Origin: Streptosporangium roseum DSM 43021 | GTDB lineage: Bacteria > Actinomycetota > Actinomycetes > Streptosporangiales > Streptosporangiaceae | Direction of reading: 5' to 3' | NCBI RefSeq assembly: GCF_000024865.1 | Contig: NC_013595.1 | Location: 1,612,001-1,676,000 of the forward strand | Length of the DNA stretch: 64,000 nt | Part shown: positions 25,176-33,900 of the stretch, piece after piece | Layout: every line of letters starts with the position of its first letter | Position numbering within the stretch: the stretch's first letter is position 1 | Made by a program: the position numbers and the translations under genes | The notes under the pieces: model-generated | The model's database searches: none | What the model was told of the DNA's origin: nothing | What the model saw: only the letters and a program-made list of their open reading frames with translations

Positions 25176-26825
25176 ATGAAGCGCCTGCACACGGAAGAGC
25201 GGATCGCCCGTTACACCGCCGAAGGCTGGTGGACCGAGGACACGGTCGACGGGCTGCTCCGCGCCCAGGTCGAGGCCCGGCCGGACGCGCCCGCGATCGT
25301 GGACCCGCCCAACAAGGCCGGCCTGCTGCCGGGCGACGTCAAGCGGCTGACCTGGGCCGAGCTCGACCGCGAGGTGGACAGGGTGGCCCGGGTCCTGCTC
25401 GGCCGGGGCATCGGCGCGGGTGACGTGGTCGCCGTGCAGCTCCCCAACAGCGTGGAGCTGGCGGTCACCTTCCTGGCGGTGATCCGGATCGGCGCGGTGG
25501 TCACCCCGTTCCCGGTGCAGTACCGCGAGTACGAGCTGAACCAGCTCGGCGCGCTGGCCCGCGCGAAGGCCTTCGTCACCGCGTCCGGGCCGCACTCCGC
25601 CGTCCGGGCGCCGGAGGGCGTCCCGGTCCTCGTCTGGGGAGGCGAGCTCGACACCGCGACCGGTGATCCCGCCGCCGACCCCTCCGGTGGCTACGCGGCC
25701 CACCCGGCCGACCCCGTGACCATCTGCTGGACCTCCGGCACCGAGGCCACCCCCAAGGGGGTGCCCAGGTGCCACTACGACTGGCTCGCGGTCGCCGTCA
25801 CCTGCGTCGCCGCCCCCGGGCTCACCGCCGGCGACGTCATCCTCAACCCGTTCCCGATGGTCAACATGGCCGGGATCGGCGGGGTGTTCCTGCCCTGGCT
25901 GAAGACCGGTGCCGTGCTCGTCCAGCACCACCCCTTCGACCTTCCGACCTACCTGGGGCAGATCGCCGCCGAACGCGTCACCTACACCCTCGCGCCGCCC
26001 GCGCTGCTGACGATGCTCCTCCAGCAGGAGGCGGTCCTGGCCCGGACCGACCTGACCACGCTGACCCGGATCGGCTCCGGCTCCGCACCGCTCCCGCCGC
26101 CGATGGTGAAGGGCTGGCAGGACAGGTACGGCATCGCGATCATCAACTTCTTCGGGTCCAACGAGGGGGTCGCCCTGCTCTCCGACCCGGTCCACATGCC
26201 CGACCCCGAGGATCGGGCGCGGTTCTTCCCCCGGCCCGACGCCCCCGGCACCACCTGGCCCGGCACCCTGGGCGCCGTCAGGACCAGGCTGGTCGACCCC
26301 CTCGGGGGTGAGATCACCGAGCACGGGGTCCCGGGAGAGCTCCGCCTGGCCGGCCCGACGGTCTTCTCCGGCTACCTTCCCGGTACGGCCTCCGCCGACC
26401 CGTTCGACGACGAGGGCTACCTCTTGACCGGAGACGTGTTCGAGATCGCCGGGGACGAGGGGCAGTACCTGCGGTACGTGGACCGGGCCAAGGACCTGGT
26501 CATCCGGGGCGGGATGAACATCGCCCCGGCCGAGCTGGAGTCACTGGTCGCCGGGCATCCGGCGGTGGCCGAGGTGGCGGTCGTCGGATACGCCGACGAG
26601 GTGCTCGGCGAGCGGGTCTGCGCCGTGGTCGTCCCCGAGCCGGGCCGGAGCGTGGACCTCGCCTCGGTCGTCGGCTTCCTCCGGGAGAGGGGCATCGCCT
26701 CCTACAAGCTGCCCGAGCGCCTGGAGGTCGTCGGGGCGCTGCCCAGGAACCCCCTGGGCAAGATCCTCAAGAGGGACCTGAAGGAGTCGCTGGGCGGGCT
26801 CCCGGAAGGGGTGAACGGCCGATGA
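25176..26825 (+). CDS. AMP-forming acyl-CoA synthetase/ligase
   Basis: The 549-residue ANL-superfamily enzyme activates a carboxylic acid through an adenylate and transfers it to CoA. The P-loop-like motif reads TSGTEATPKGV, and the hinge and C-terminal motifs GYLLTGDVF and YVDRAKDLVIRGGMNIAPAELE are intact, with the catalytic Lys in NPLGKILKRDL. GGAG five bases before ATG 25176 sets the start. It overlaps the next thiolase-like gene by ATGA, so the pair likely activates and processes one acid. The substrate is not evident. Confidence 0.93.
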   Translation: MKRLHTEERIARYTAEGWWTEDTVDGLLRAQVEARPDAPAIVDPPNKAGLLPGDVKRLTWAELDREVDRVARVLLGRGIGAGDVVAVQLPNSVELAVTFLAVIRIGAVVTPFPVQYREYELNQLGALARAKAFVTASGPHSAVRAPEGVPVLVWGGELDTATGDPAADPSGGYAAHPADPVTICWTSGTEATPKGVPRCHYDWLAVAVTCVAAPGLTAGDVILNPFPMVNMAGIGGVFLPWLKTGAVLVQHHPFDLPTYLGQIAAERVTYTLAPPALLTMLLQQEAVLARTDLTTLTRIGSGSAPLPPPMVKGWQDRYGIAIINFFGSNEGVALLSDPVHMPDPEDRARFFPRPDAPGTTWPGTLGAVRTRLVDPLGGEITEHGVPGELRLAGPTVFSGYLPGTASADPFDDEGYLLTGDVFEIAGDEGQYLRYVDRAKDLVIRGGMNIAPAELESLVAGHPAVAEVAVVGYADEVLGERVCAVVVPEPGRSVDLASVVGFLRERGIASYKLPERLEVVGALPRNPLGKILKRDLKESLGGLPEGVNGR

Positions 26826-28027
26826 GCGCGGTTCACGTCCTCGGGGGGCACCAGACGGATTTCGCCCGCAACTGGGCAGCGGAGGGGCTCGGCCTGTTCG
26901 ACATGCTCAGGGAGACCTCCCTGGGGGCGCTGGAGGCCGCCGGCGTACCGGCCTCCGAGATCCAGGTCGCGCACGTGGGGAACCTGGCGGGGGAGCTGTT
27001 CGCCGGGCAGGCCCAGCTCGGCGGCATGATCGCCTCGATGGATCCCGCGTGGGCGATGCTGCCGACCTCCCGGCACGAGGCCGCCTGCGCGTCCGGGTCG
27101 ATGGCGCTGCTGGCCGCGATGGCCGATCTGGAGGCCGGGCGCTACGACGTCGCGCTGGTGGCCGGGGTCGAGCTGATGCGCAACGTCGGGGCCCGGCAGG
27201 CGGCCCGGCACCTGGGCAGCGCCGCCTGGGCGGGCCGGGAGGCCTCCGGCGCCGACTTCCCGTGGCCGAGCCTGTTCGCCGAGATCGCCGACACGGTGGA
27301 CGCGCGTCACGGGCTCGACTCCGCCCATCTCGCGCGGATCGCGGAGATCAACCACGGCAACGCGCTGCGCAACCCGCTGGCCCAGGCGCGGTCGTGGTCG
27401 TTCCCCGACGGGTGCTTCGGCCCGGACGACACGCTCAACCCGGTGGTCGAGGGACGGCTGCGCAAGTACGACTGCGGCCGCATCACCGACGGGGCCTCGG
27501 CGGTGGTGCTGGCCTCCTCGCGGCATCCGGCGGCCTCGGGCAGGCCGGTGATCTCCGGCTGGGGGCACCGGACCGCGCCCATGCTGCTGGCCGACAAGCT
27601 CCGCCTCTCCGCGGGCGGGCCGTACCTCTTCCCGCACCTGCGTCAGGCCGCCCTGGACACCTACGCCCGCGCCGGTCTGGCCGGCCCCGGGGACCTGGAC
27701 GTCATCGAGACGCACGACTGCTTCACGGTCACCGAGTACGTCGCGCTCGACCACCTGGGGCTGACCCCGCCCGGCGAGTCGTGGAAGGCCGTGGAGGCCG
27801 GGACGATCGACTTCGACGGGTCCCTGCCGGTGAACCCGTCGGGCGGCCTGATCGGCCTCGGCCATCCGGTGGGCGCGACCGGGGTGCGGATGATGCTGGA
27901 CGCCTGCCGTCAGGTCACGGGTACGGCGGGCGAGTGCCAGGTCCCGGGGGCCCGCACGGCGCTCACGCTGAACATCGGCGGAAGCTGCACCACCGTCGCG
28001 GCCTTCGCCGTCACCCTGCCCTCCTGA
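26822..28027 (+). CDS. Thiolase-like acyl-CoA acyltransferase (SCP2-thiolase type)
   Basis: The 401-residue protein has the thiolase nucleophile in EAACASGSMAL (Cys89), the His motif NPSGGLIGLGHPVGATG and a C-terminal GGSCTT. Its sequence is nearer to SCP-x/lipid-transfer-type thiolases than to FadA. These act in degradation of branched side chains, such as those of sterols, or in acyl transfer. Translation is coupled to the acyl-CoA synthetase by ATGA. It converges on the arylamine acetyltransferase gene nine bases away. Confidence 0.88.
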   Translation: MSAVHVLGGHQTDFARNWAAEGLGLFDMLRETSLGALEAAGVPASEIQVAHVGNLAGELFAGQAQLGGMIASMDPAWAMLPTSRHEAACASGSMALLAAMADLEAGRYDVALVAGVELMRNVGARQAARHLGSAAWAGREASGADFPWPSLFAEIADTVDARHGLDSAHLARIAEINHGNALRNPLAQARSWSFPDGCFGPDDTLNPVVEGRLRKYDCGRITDGASAVVLASSRHPAASGRPVISGWGHRTAPMLLADKLRLSAGGPYLFPHLRQAALDTYARAGLAGPGDLDVIETHDCFTVTEYVALDHLGLTPPGESWKAVEAGTIDFDGSLPVNPSGGLIGLGHPVGATGVRMMLDACRQVTGTAGECQVPGARTALTLNIGGSCTTVAAFAVTLPS

Positions 28028-28036
28028 TGCCCGGGA

Positions 28037-28885
28037 TCAGCGCAGGCCGGACCACTGTTCGTGGGCGGTCCACAGGCGCTGCCAGAGCTTGGCGCGCTCG
28101 GCGGGGGTGACGTCGTCCAGCGGCAGGGCGAAGACGTCGGCCAGCAGCTCGAAGTAGTCGCGTTCGGTCTCCACGGTCAGGGAGTGCTCGCGGTCGCCGA
28201 GACGGGTGAGCACCAGGCCCCGCAGGATGTCGACGCCGCCCGCGTCGCGCCGCTGGACGGTGGCCACGCGCACGAAGCCGGACTCGGGTGAGGTGGACAG
28301 GTGCTCGTGCATCGCGGCGAACGCCGGCATCTCGGCACGCCCGGCCCGAAAGTCCAGGCCGAGGAAGGTGCCGCGCGGGTCGTGGTCGAACCGCCATCCG
28401 CCGGGTTCGGCCTGTGAGGGCCGCAGGCCGTAGGTGAACGGGCCCTGCCGGTAGATGCCCTCGACGAGCGGGAGCGGCTCGTGGAACCCGTCGCCGAGGC
28501 CCTGGTCCACCATCCACTCGCCCCCGGGGTTGTCCTCGGAGGGCAGGCCGGAGACCGTGAGGGAGAGGTGGCCGCCGTCGGCGCCCGCCGGATCTCCGGG
28601 GCCGTGCTGCGGCCCGCCGAAGTGGCGGGTCACCCTGTAGCCGAGCGCCTCCAGCAGCAGCGAGAAGGCGCCGTTCAGGTGGAAGCAGTAGCCGCCTCGG
28701 CCGCCGATGATCCGCGCGGCCGACTCCACCGGGTCCACGGTCGTCGGACGGCCCAGCCAGATCTCCAGGCATTCGTACGGCACGCGCTCCATGTGGGCCC
28801 GGTGCAGCAGGCGCAGGGACTCCGCGCTCGGCGGTCCGTCGATCTTGGAGCCGATCCGGCGGAGGTATGCACTGGTGTCGATCAC
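28037..28885 (-). CDS. nat: Arylamine N-acetyltransferase
   Basis: The 282-residue enzyme transfers acetyl from acetyl-CoA to arylamines or hydrazines. The catalytic triad is visible: Cys67 in RGGYCFHLNGAF, His106 in GGHLSLTV and Asp127 in WMVDQGLGD. The N-terminal VPYECLEI motif also fits. Length is typical. GTG 28885 is chosen because the protein then begins at the family's usual position; the ribosome site is weak (GGTGAC). A related fold makes amide bonds in ansamycin assembly, but no such cluster is near. Confidence 0.92.
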   Translation of the reverse strand: MIDTSAYLRRIGSKIDGPPSAESLRLLHRAHMERVPYECLEIWLGRPTTVDPVESAARIIGGRGGYCFHLNGAFSLLLEALGYRVTRHFGGPQHGPGDPAGADGGHLSLTVSGLPSEDNPGGEWMVDQGLGDGFHEPLPLVEGIYRQGPFTYGLRPSQAEPGGWRFDHDPRGTFLGLDFRAGRAEMPAFAAMHEHLSTSPESGFVRVATVQRRDAGGVDILRGLVLTRLGDREHSLTVETERDYFELLADVFALPLDDVTPAERAKLWQRLWTAHEQWSGLR

Positions 28886-28913
28886 GCCGTCACCATAACG
28901 CCGGATTATTGGC

Positions 28914-28943
28914 TTGATGAAGTGACAAATCCATCGATAACCT
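28914..28943 (+). promoter_or_regulatory. Sigma70-type promoter for leader peptide and GNAT gene
   Basis: TTGATG (28914-28919) and TAACCT (28938-28943) are spaced by 18 bp in a locally AT-rich stretch, 35 bp before the leader ATG. Confidence 0.5.
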
Positions 28944-28978
28944 AATGATCCCTTCGAGCAAGAGGAGGTGAGGAGTAG

Positions 28979-29029
28979 ATGTCCGCCATCCTGGTCACGC
29001 GCTCCCGCCTCGGGCGACAGACCGCCTGA
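28979..29029 (+). CDS. 16-aa leader peptide upstream of GNAT gene
   Basis: An ATG follows an unusually strong purine-rich ribosome site (AGGAGGTGAGGAG) and opens a 16-codon frame, MSAILVTRSRLGRQTA, ending in TGA 34 bp before the GNAT start. Three of its codons are Arg. An 8-bp-stem hairpin spans its end. This layout is that of a translational attenuation leader; the inducing condition is unknown. Confidence 0.5.
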   Translation: MSAILVTRSRLGRQTA

Positions 29030-29043
29030 GACCCGGGGAGCGC
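28999..29043 (+). promoter_or_regulatory. Hairpin overlapping leader stop codon
   Basis: Arms GCGCTCCC (28999-29006) and GGGAGCGC (29036-29043) are perfectly complementary, and the inner CCTCGGG/CCCGGGG segments can extend the stem. The leader stop lies in the loop. A ribosome stalled in the leader would prevent folding. Confidence 0.4.
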
Positions 29044-29062
29044 ACGCTTTCTGGAGTTCGAC

Positions 29063-30004
29063 TTGTCTGATCTGATCTTCCGTCCGCTCGAAGCGGACGG
29101 GTTCGACCTGTTCCACAGCTACGGCCCGCTTCCGGCCTCCGGCGTCGGCGCCCGCGACCTCCCCTTCGACGAGCTCGGCTACCGGTCCGACTGGGTCTGG
29201 GTCGCGCTGCGCGGCGACGAGGTGGTGGCGCGGGCCGCGTTCTGGGGCCCGCCGGGCTCCGAGCATCCCTTCAGCCTCGACTGGTTCGACCCCGGCACCG
29301 GCCCCGACCGGATCGAGGTGGGCGCCGCCCTGCTGCGGGCCGCCTACGCCGCGCTGGTCACACCCGGATACTCCAGCCCCTCCGGCGCGCGGCCCGACTT
29401 CCACCTGTTCCTGCCGGGTGACTGGCGCGAGCGGCCGGACTCCCTGGCCGACGCCACCGACCGGATCGAGGCGGCGGCGGAGGCCGGGCTGCGCCACTCC
29501 GTCGAGCGGCTCAACCTGCGCTGGATCCCCGAGTACGGCCTGCCCCCCAGGTCCACCCGGCTCACCTTCACTCCCGCCGACGACGACGGGACCGTGGTGG
29601 ACCTGCTGGCCAGGATCACCGAGGGCAGCCTGGACGCCTGGGACCGGCGGACCCTCGCGGAGAAGGGGGTGATGGGGACCGCGAAGGAGACTCTGGCCGA
29701 CGTCGCGGGGTTCCCCGGAGGACGCGGCCGGTGGCGGCTGGCCCACGACGCCTCCGGTGACCTGGTCGGCATCGTGATGCCCACCCGCAACTCCAAGTTC
29801 GCGACGATCGGCTACATCGGGGTGGATCCCGCCCACCGGGGCCACGGCTACGCCGACGACCTGGTCGCCGAGACGCTGCACATCTTCACCGCCGAGGGCG
29901 AACCCGAGGTGCGGGACTCCACCGACCTGGGCAACACGCCCATGGCGGCCTCGTTCGCCCGGGTCGGCTACCGGATCATCGGCCGCCGGCTGATCATGAT
30001 CTGA
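29063..30004 (+). CDS. GNAT-family N-acetyltransferase
   Basis: This 313-residue protein consists of a degenerate N-terminal half and a C-terminal GNAT domain with the acetyl-CoA loop RGHGYADDLV within GYIGVDPAHRGHG. The C-terminal NTPMAASFARVGY matches the helix 4/strand 7 region of GNATs. The start is a TTG at 29063 with CTGGAG six bases upstream. Its substrate is unknown; the upstream leader peptide suggests induction by a ribosome-linked signal, so an antibiotic or peptide substrate is conceivable. Confidence 0.87.
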   Translation: MSDLIFRPLEADGFDLFHSYGPLPASGVGARDLPFDELGYRSDWVWVALRGDEVVARAAFWGPPGSEHPFSLDWFDPGTGPDRIEVGAALLRAAYAALVTPGYSSPSGARPDFHLFLPGDWRERPDSLADATDRIEAAAEAGLRHSVERLNLRWIPEYGLPPRSTRLTFTPADDDGTVVDLLARITEGSLDAWDRRTLAEKGVMGTAKETLADVAGFPGGRGRWRLAHDASGDLVGIVMPTRNSKFATIGYIGVDPAHRGHGYADDLVAETLHIFTAEGEPEVRDSTDLGNTPMAASFARVGYRIIGRRLIMI

Positions 30005-30011
30005 CCCCCCA

Positions 30012-30041
30012 GCAGGGCCTCCGTCCACGCGGAGGCCCTGC
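30012..30041 (+). terminator. Terminator hairpin after GNAT gene
   Basis: Perfect 12-bp arms GCAGGGCCTCCG and CGGAGGCCCTGC with a 6-base loop start eight bases after the stop codon. There is no T-run, which is common in high-GC actinobacteria. Confidence 0.75.
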
Positions 30042-30140
30042 CTCAGCGGGGTGTGCGGAAGCGGAGACCGTGCCTCGCCGGGGTGCGCGGACGCGGAGGC
30101 TTCCGCCTCGTCGGGGGCGCGGATCCGGGGTGCGCGAAAC

Positions 30141-30169
30141 CTGCACAATTCCCTGCATGTCATCTGCAC
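30141..30169 (+). promoter_or_regulatory. Triple CTGCA direct repeats upstream of response regulator
   Basis: CTGCA(C/T) occurs at 30141, 30153 and 30164, spaced 12 and 11 bp, one helical turn apart as in OmpR-family binding sites. They end 24 bp before the regulator ATG, so autoregulation is plausible. Confidence 0.4.
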
Positions 30170-30192
30170 GGGTGCGGTCTACGCTCCCGGAC

Positions 30193-30882
30193 ATGGCAAC
30201 CCCTCAGCAACGACGTGTCCTCGTGGTGGAGGACGACGAGACGATCGCGCGGGCCGTACGGCACCGGCTGGCCGCCGAGGGCTTCGACGTCCAGGTCGTC
30301 GGGGACGGCGAGGGCGCGCTCGCGGCCTACGCCAGGTCCGGCCCCGACGTGGTGGTGCTCGACCGGCTGCTGCCGGGCCTTGACGGGCTGGAGGTCTGCC
30401 GGCGGATGCAGGCGGCCCGGCCGGTGCCCGTGCTCATGCTCACCGCGCTGGGCGAGGAGACCGACCTGCTCGTGGGGCTCGGGGTCGGAGCCGACGACTA
30501 CATGACCAAGCCGTTCAGCATGCGCGAGCTGGTCGCCCGGGTGCACGCGCTGCTGCGGCGGGTGGAGCGGGCCTCCCAGCTCGCCGTGGCGGACCCGGTC
30601 ATCCGCGCCGGCGACGTCGAGATCGACACCGCCGAGCGCCGGGTCTACGTGCGGGGAGCGGAGGCCCAGCTCACCCGGACGGAGTTCGACCTGCTCTGCC
30701 GTCTCGCCGAGCGGCCGGGTCAGGTGTTCGAGCGGGAACGGCTGCTGAACGACATCTGGGGCTTCTCCGAGGCCGCCGCCACCCGCACGGTCGACAGCCA
30801 CGTGCGCGCCCTGCGCCGCAAGCTCGGCCCCGGCGTCGTCCGGACCGTCCACGGAGTCGGATACGCCCTCGTCCGCCGGTGA
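30193..30882 (+). CDS. OmpR-family response regulator
   Basis: The 229-residue protein has a receiver domain (VVEDDE acidic pair, Asp57 in VVVLDRLLPGLDG, Lys in MTKPF) and an OmpR/PhoB winged helix ending TVHGVGYALVRR. The ATG at 30193 gives the standard N-terminus; the frame upstream is not conserved-looking. It precedes the histidine kinase-DUF4173 gene by 33 bp and is its evident partner. Three spaced CTGCA repeats lie upstream. Confidence 0.93.
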   Translation: MATPQQRRVLVVEDDETIARAVRHRLAAEGFDVQVVGDGEGALAAYARSGPDVVVLDRLLPGLDGLEVCRRMQAARPVPVLMLTALGEETDLLVGLGVGADDYMTKPFSMRELVARVHALLRRVERASQLAVADPVIRAGDVEIDTAERRVYVRGAEAQLTRTEFDLLCRLAERPGQVFERERLLNDIWGFSEAAATRTVDSHVRALRRKLGPGVVRTVHGVGYALVRR

Positions 30883-30915
30883 ACCAACTGCCGTCCCCGC
30901 CACTCGAACACTGGG

Positions 30916-33900
30916 ATGCGTCAAACATTGAGACCCCTCGACTTCCTCGGCCGGATCAAGGTCAAGCTCGGCATGGTGATCCTGCTGGCCGTGGCGGCGG
31001 CGTTCGTCGTCAACGAGGTCGGCATCAACGCCGGCTACTCGCGCAACGTGCGCGTCGCCGTGGCCGCGGTGCTGGCCCTGATCATGGTCCAGCTACTCGC
31101 GCGGGGCATGACCAAGCCGCTGCGCGAGATGGCCGCCGCCGCGCAGACCATCGCCAAGGGACGCTACGGCCTGCGGGTCACCGCGACCTCCCGCGACGAG
31201 GTCGGCGAGCTCGCGCGTGCCTTCAACGCGATGGCGGCCGACCTGGGCGAGGTGGACCGGCAGCGGCGCGAGCTGGTGGCCAACGTCAGCCACGAGCTCC
31301 GCACCCCGATCACCGCCCTCCGCGCGGTGCTGGAGAACGTGGTGGACGGCGTCTCGGCACCCGACCAGGCGACGCTGGAGACGGCGCTGGCCCAGACGGA
31401 GCGGCTCGGCCGGCTGGTCGCCCAGCTGCTCGACCTGTCCCGGCTGGAGTCGGGGGCCCGGCTGATCGAGCTTGAGGACGTCGGGCTCGGGCCGCTGTGC
31501 GACCAGGCGCTGCGCGAGGCGGTGCTGGTCAGGGACGGGATCACGGCCCGCTGCGAGGTGCCCGCCGGGCTGAGCGTCCGTGCCGACCCCGACCTGCTGG
31601 CCCAGGTGCTCGCGAACCTGCTGGACAACGCGGTACGGCACAGCCCCGACGGCGGGGTCGTGGTGCTGGCGGCGGACGCCGAGGGAGACGGGGTCCGGCT
31701 CCGCGTCACCGACGAGGGGCCGGGCATCCCGCCGGAGGACCGGGCGCGGGCGTTCGAACGCTTCTCCCGTCTCGACGCGGGCCGGGCCGCCGACGACGGG
31801 GGCGCCGGTCTCGGGCTGGCCATCACCAAGGAGATCGTCGAACTTCACGGCGGCTCCATCCATGTCGAAGAGGGCACCGGCTGCCGCATCGCGGTCGGCC
31901 TTCCAGGAAGGACCACGATGGACGACCCACCCGACCACGACCTCTCCAGGCCGTCCCCGTCCCCGGGACTCCGGCCGCCTTCCGTCCCGGAGGGATCCGC
32001 CTCTCCCGCGCCCGGGGTTCCGCCGACCCCCCACTCCGGCTCCTCCTCTGTCCCGGCGCCCTCCACCTCCCCTGCCCCCGAGGCCTCCCCTGCCCCCGAG
32101 GCGCTCGTGCCCGGCCCTCCTCCCAGCGGGGAGCCCCTTCCCGACCACCGGGACGTCCCGGTGCCGATCACGTCGGAGGGGCGGGTCACGTCGGAGGTGC
32201 CGACCACGTCTGAGGTGCCGGTCAGGTCGGAGGCGGCCGAGCACGGGCCGGTCCCCGCTCCCGGCCTGCCCGCTCCTGCCCCGGGCCTGCCCGCCCCCGG
32301 CCCCGGCATGCCCGCTCCCGCCGCCGGGCTGTCCGCCTCCGGTCCTGGGCCTCTCGTCTCCGGACCCGGGCCCTTTTCTTCCGGGCCGGGGCCCCACCCC
32401 CTTCCCGGGGAGTTCCACGATGTGGCCCGACCCGCGTGGTCCGAACCGGAGCGCTGGGCCGCCGCACCCGGCCGGCCCGTCCCGGCTCCCAGGCCCGCCC
32501 CGGTCCGCAACTGGGGCGCGGCGTTCCTCGGCGTCATCCTCGGCGGCATCATCGGCCTCGTGTGCGCTGTGCTGCCGGCCGTCGCCGTCGGGGCCATGGC
32601 TCCTTTGCTGGGTGCGCTGGTCGGGGTCCTCATCACGGCGGCCGGTGCGTTCGTCGGCACGGTCATCGGGGCCACCAGCACTCCGGGCTCCAGCGACGCC
32701 TGGATCGGTCATGGGACGCCCGCACACCCGTCCGTGCCCCAGGGACTCCCTCCGGGGCGCCTCGCCGTACCGAAGCCGGGGGAGAGCCCCGGGCGGCCCG
32801 ACCAGGCCGGCGGCCCGCCGTACGGGGACGTGCCGCGTTCTCAGGCCGGCGGCCCGCCGTACGGGGACGTGCCGCGTCCCCCGGGCGGCGGCCTGCCGTC
32901 CGGGGGATACGTGGCGCCGCCGTTGCTGCCCCGGCCGGAGCTGCCGCCCACCGCCCGCTGGGTGCTGCCGGCGTGTGCCGCCGCGGGGCTCCTCGCGGCG
33001 CTCGCGCTGCCGGACGGCGTCATGGGACTGGGGGTCGTGCTGGTCGCCGTGGCCATGGGGGCGGCGGTGCTGCCGGCCGCGCGCGAGAGGATCACTCCGT
33101 GGTCGGCGACGCTGGGGGCGATCGCGTACGGGCTGGTCGCGGTGGCGGTGTTCAGGGACGCGGACTGGCTCGTCGGCCTGCTCCTGCTGGCCGGGTTCCT
33201 GCTGGCCGCGCTCGCCCTGTCGGGGGCCGGGCGGGGCTGGCTCGGCGTGGCCAGAGGCGGGGCGTCGGTGGTGCTGGGGCTGCTGCCGGTGCCGTGGTTC
33301 CTGGCGGCGGCGGTCAAGGTGAAGGGGGCGCCGCTGCACAGGCGGATGGTGCCCGTGCTGCTCGGGGGCGGCCTGACCGTCGGGCTGGTGGCGGTGTTCG
33401 GGGCGCTGTTCGCCTCGGCGGACGCGGTCTTCGCCGAAGCCGTCGAGCGGGTGTTCACCGCGCAGGACTGGGCGGAGTCGGTGCCGCTGAGGATCCTGCT
33501 GTTCGCGGTCTTCACCGTCGTGGTCGCCTCCGCCGTGCTGGTGGGCCTGCGGCCCGTGGCCGAGCCGAAGGCTCCGGACCTGCGGTTCAGGGTGAGCCGC
33601 AGTCTCTGGGTGACCCCGCTCACCGCGCTCAACCTGCTGTTCGCGGTGTTCGTGGCGATGCAGGTGACGGTGCTGTTCGGCAGCACCCGGTGGTTGGTGT
33701 CGGCCACCGGGCTGACCTACGCCGAGTACGCCCGCTCGGGGTTCTTCCAGCTCGTCGTGGTCAGCGTGTTCGTGCTGGCGATCGTGGCGGTCGCCTCGGG
33801 GGCACTCGAACTCGCGGGGCGGGACCGGTGGCTGATGGCCGGGCTGCTCGGCCTGCTGTGCGCGCTGACCATGGTGATCCTGGTCTCCGCGCTGCACCGG

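Noticed and set aside
25034..25192. 53-codon N-terminal extension of the first active kinase
   Set aside because: It crosses the divergent promoter region and overlaps the acyl-CoA synthetase start; GTG 25033 aligns with the paralogue start.
31093..33897. Minus-strand open frame of about 930 codons
   Set aside because: Opposite the kinase-DUF4173 gene; low-complexity His/Gln/Arg/Gly-rich sequence typical of antisense frames.
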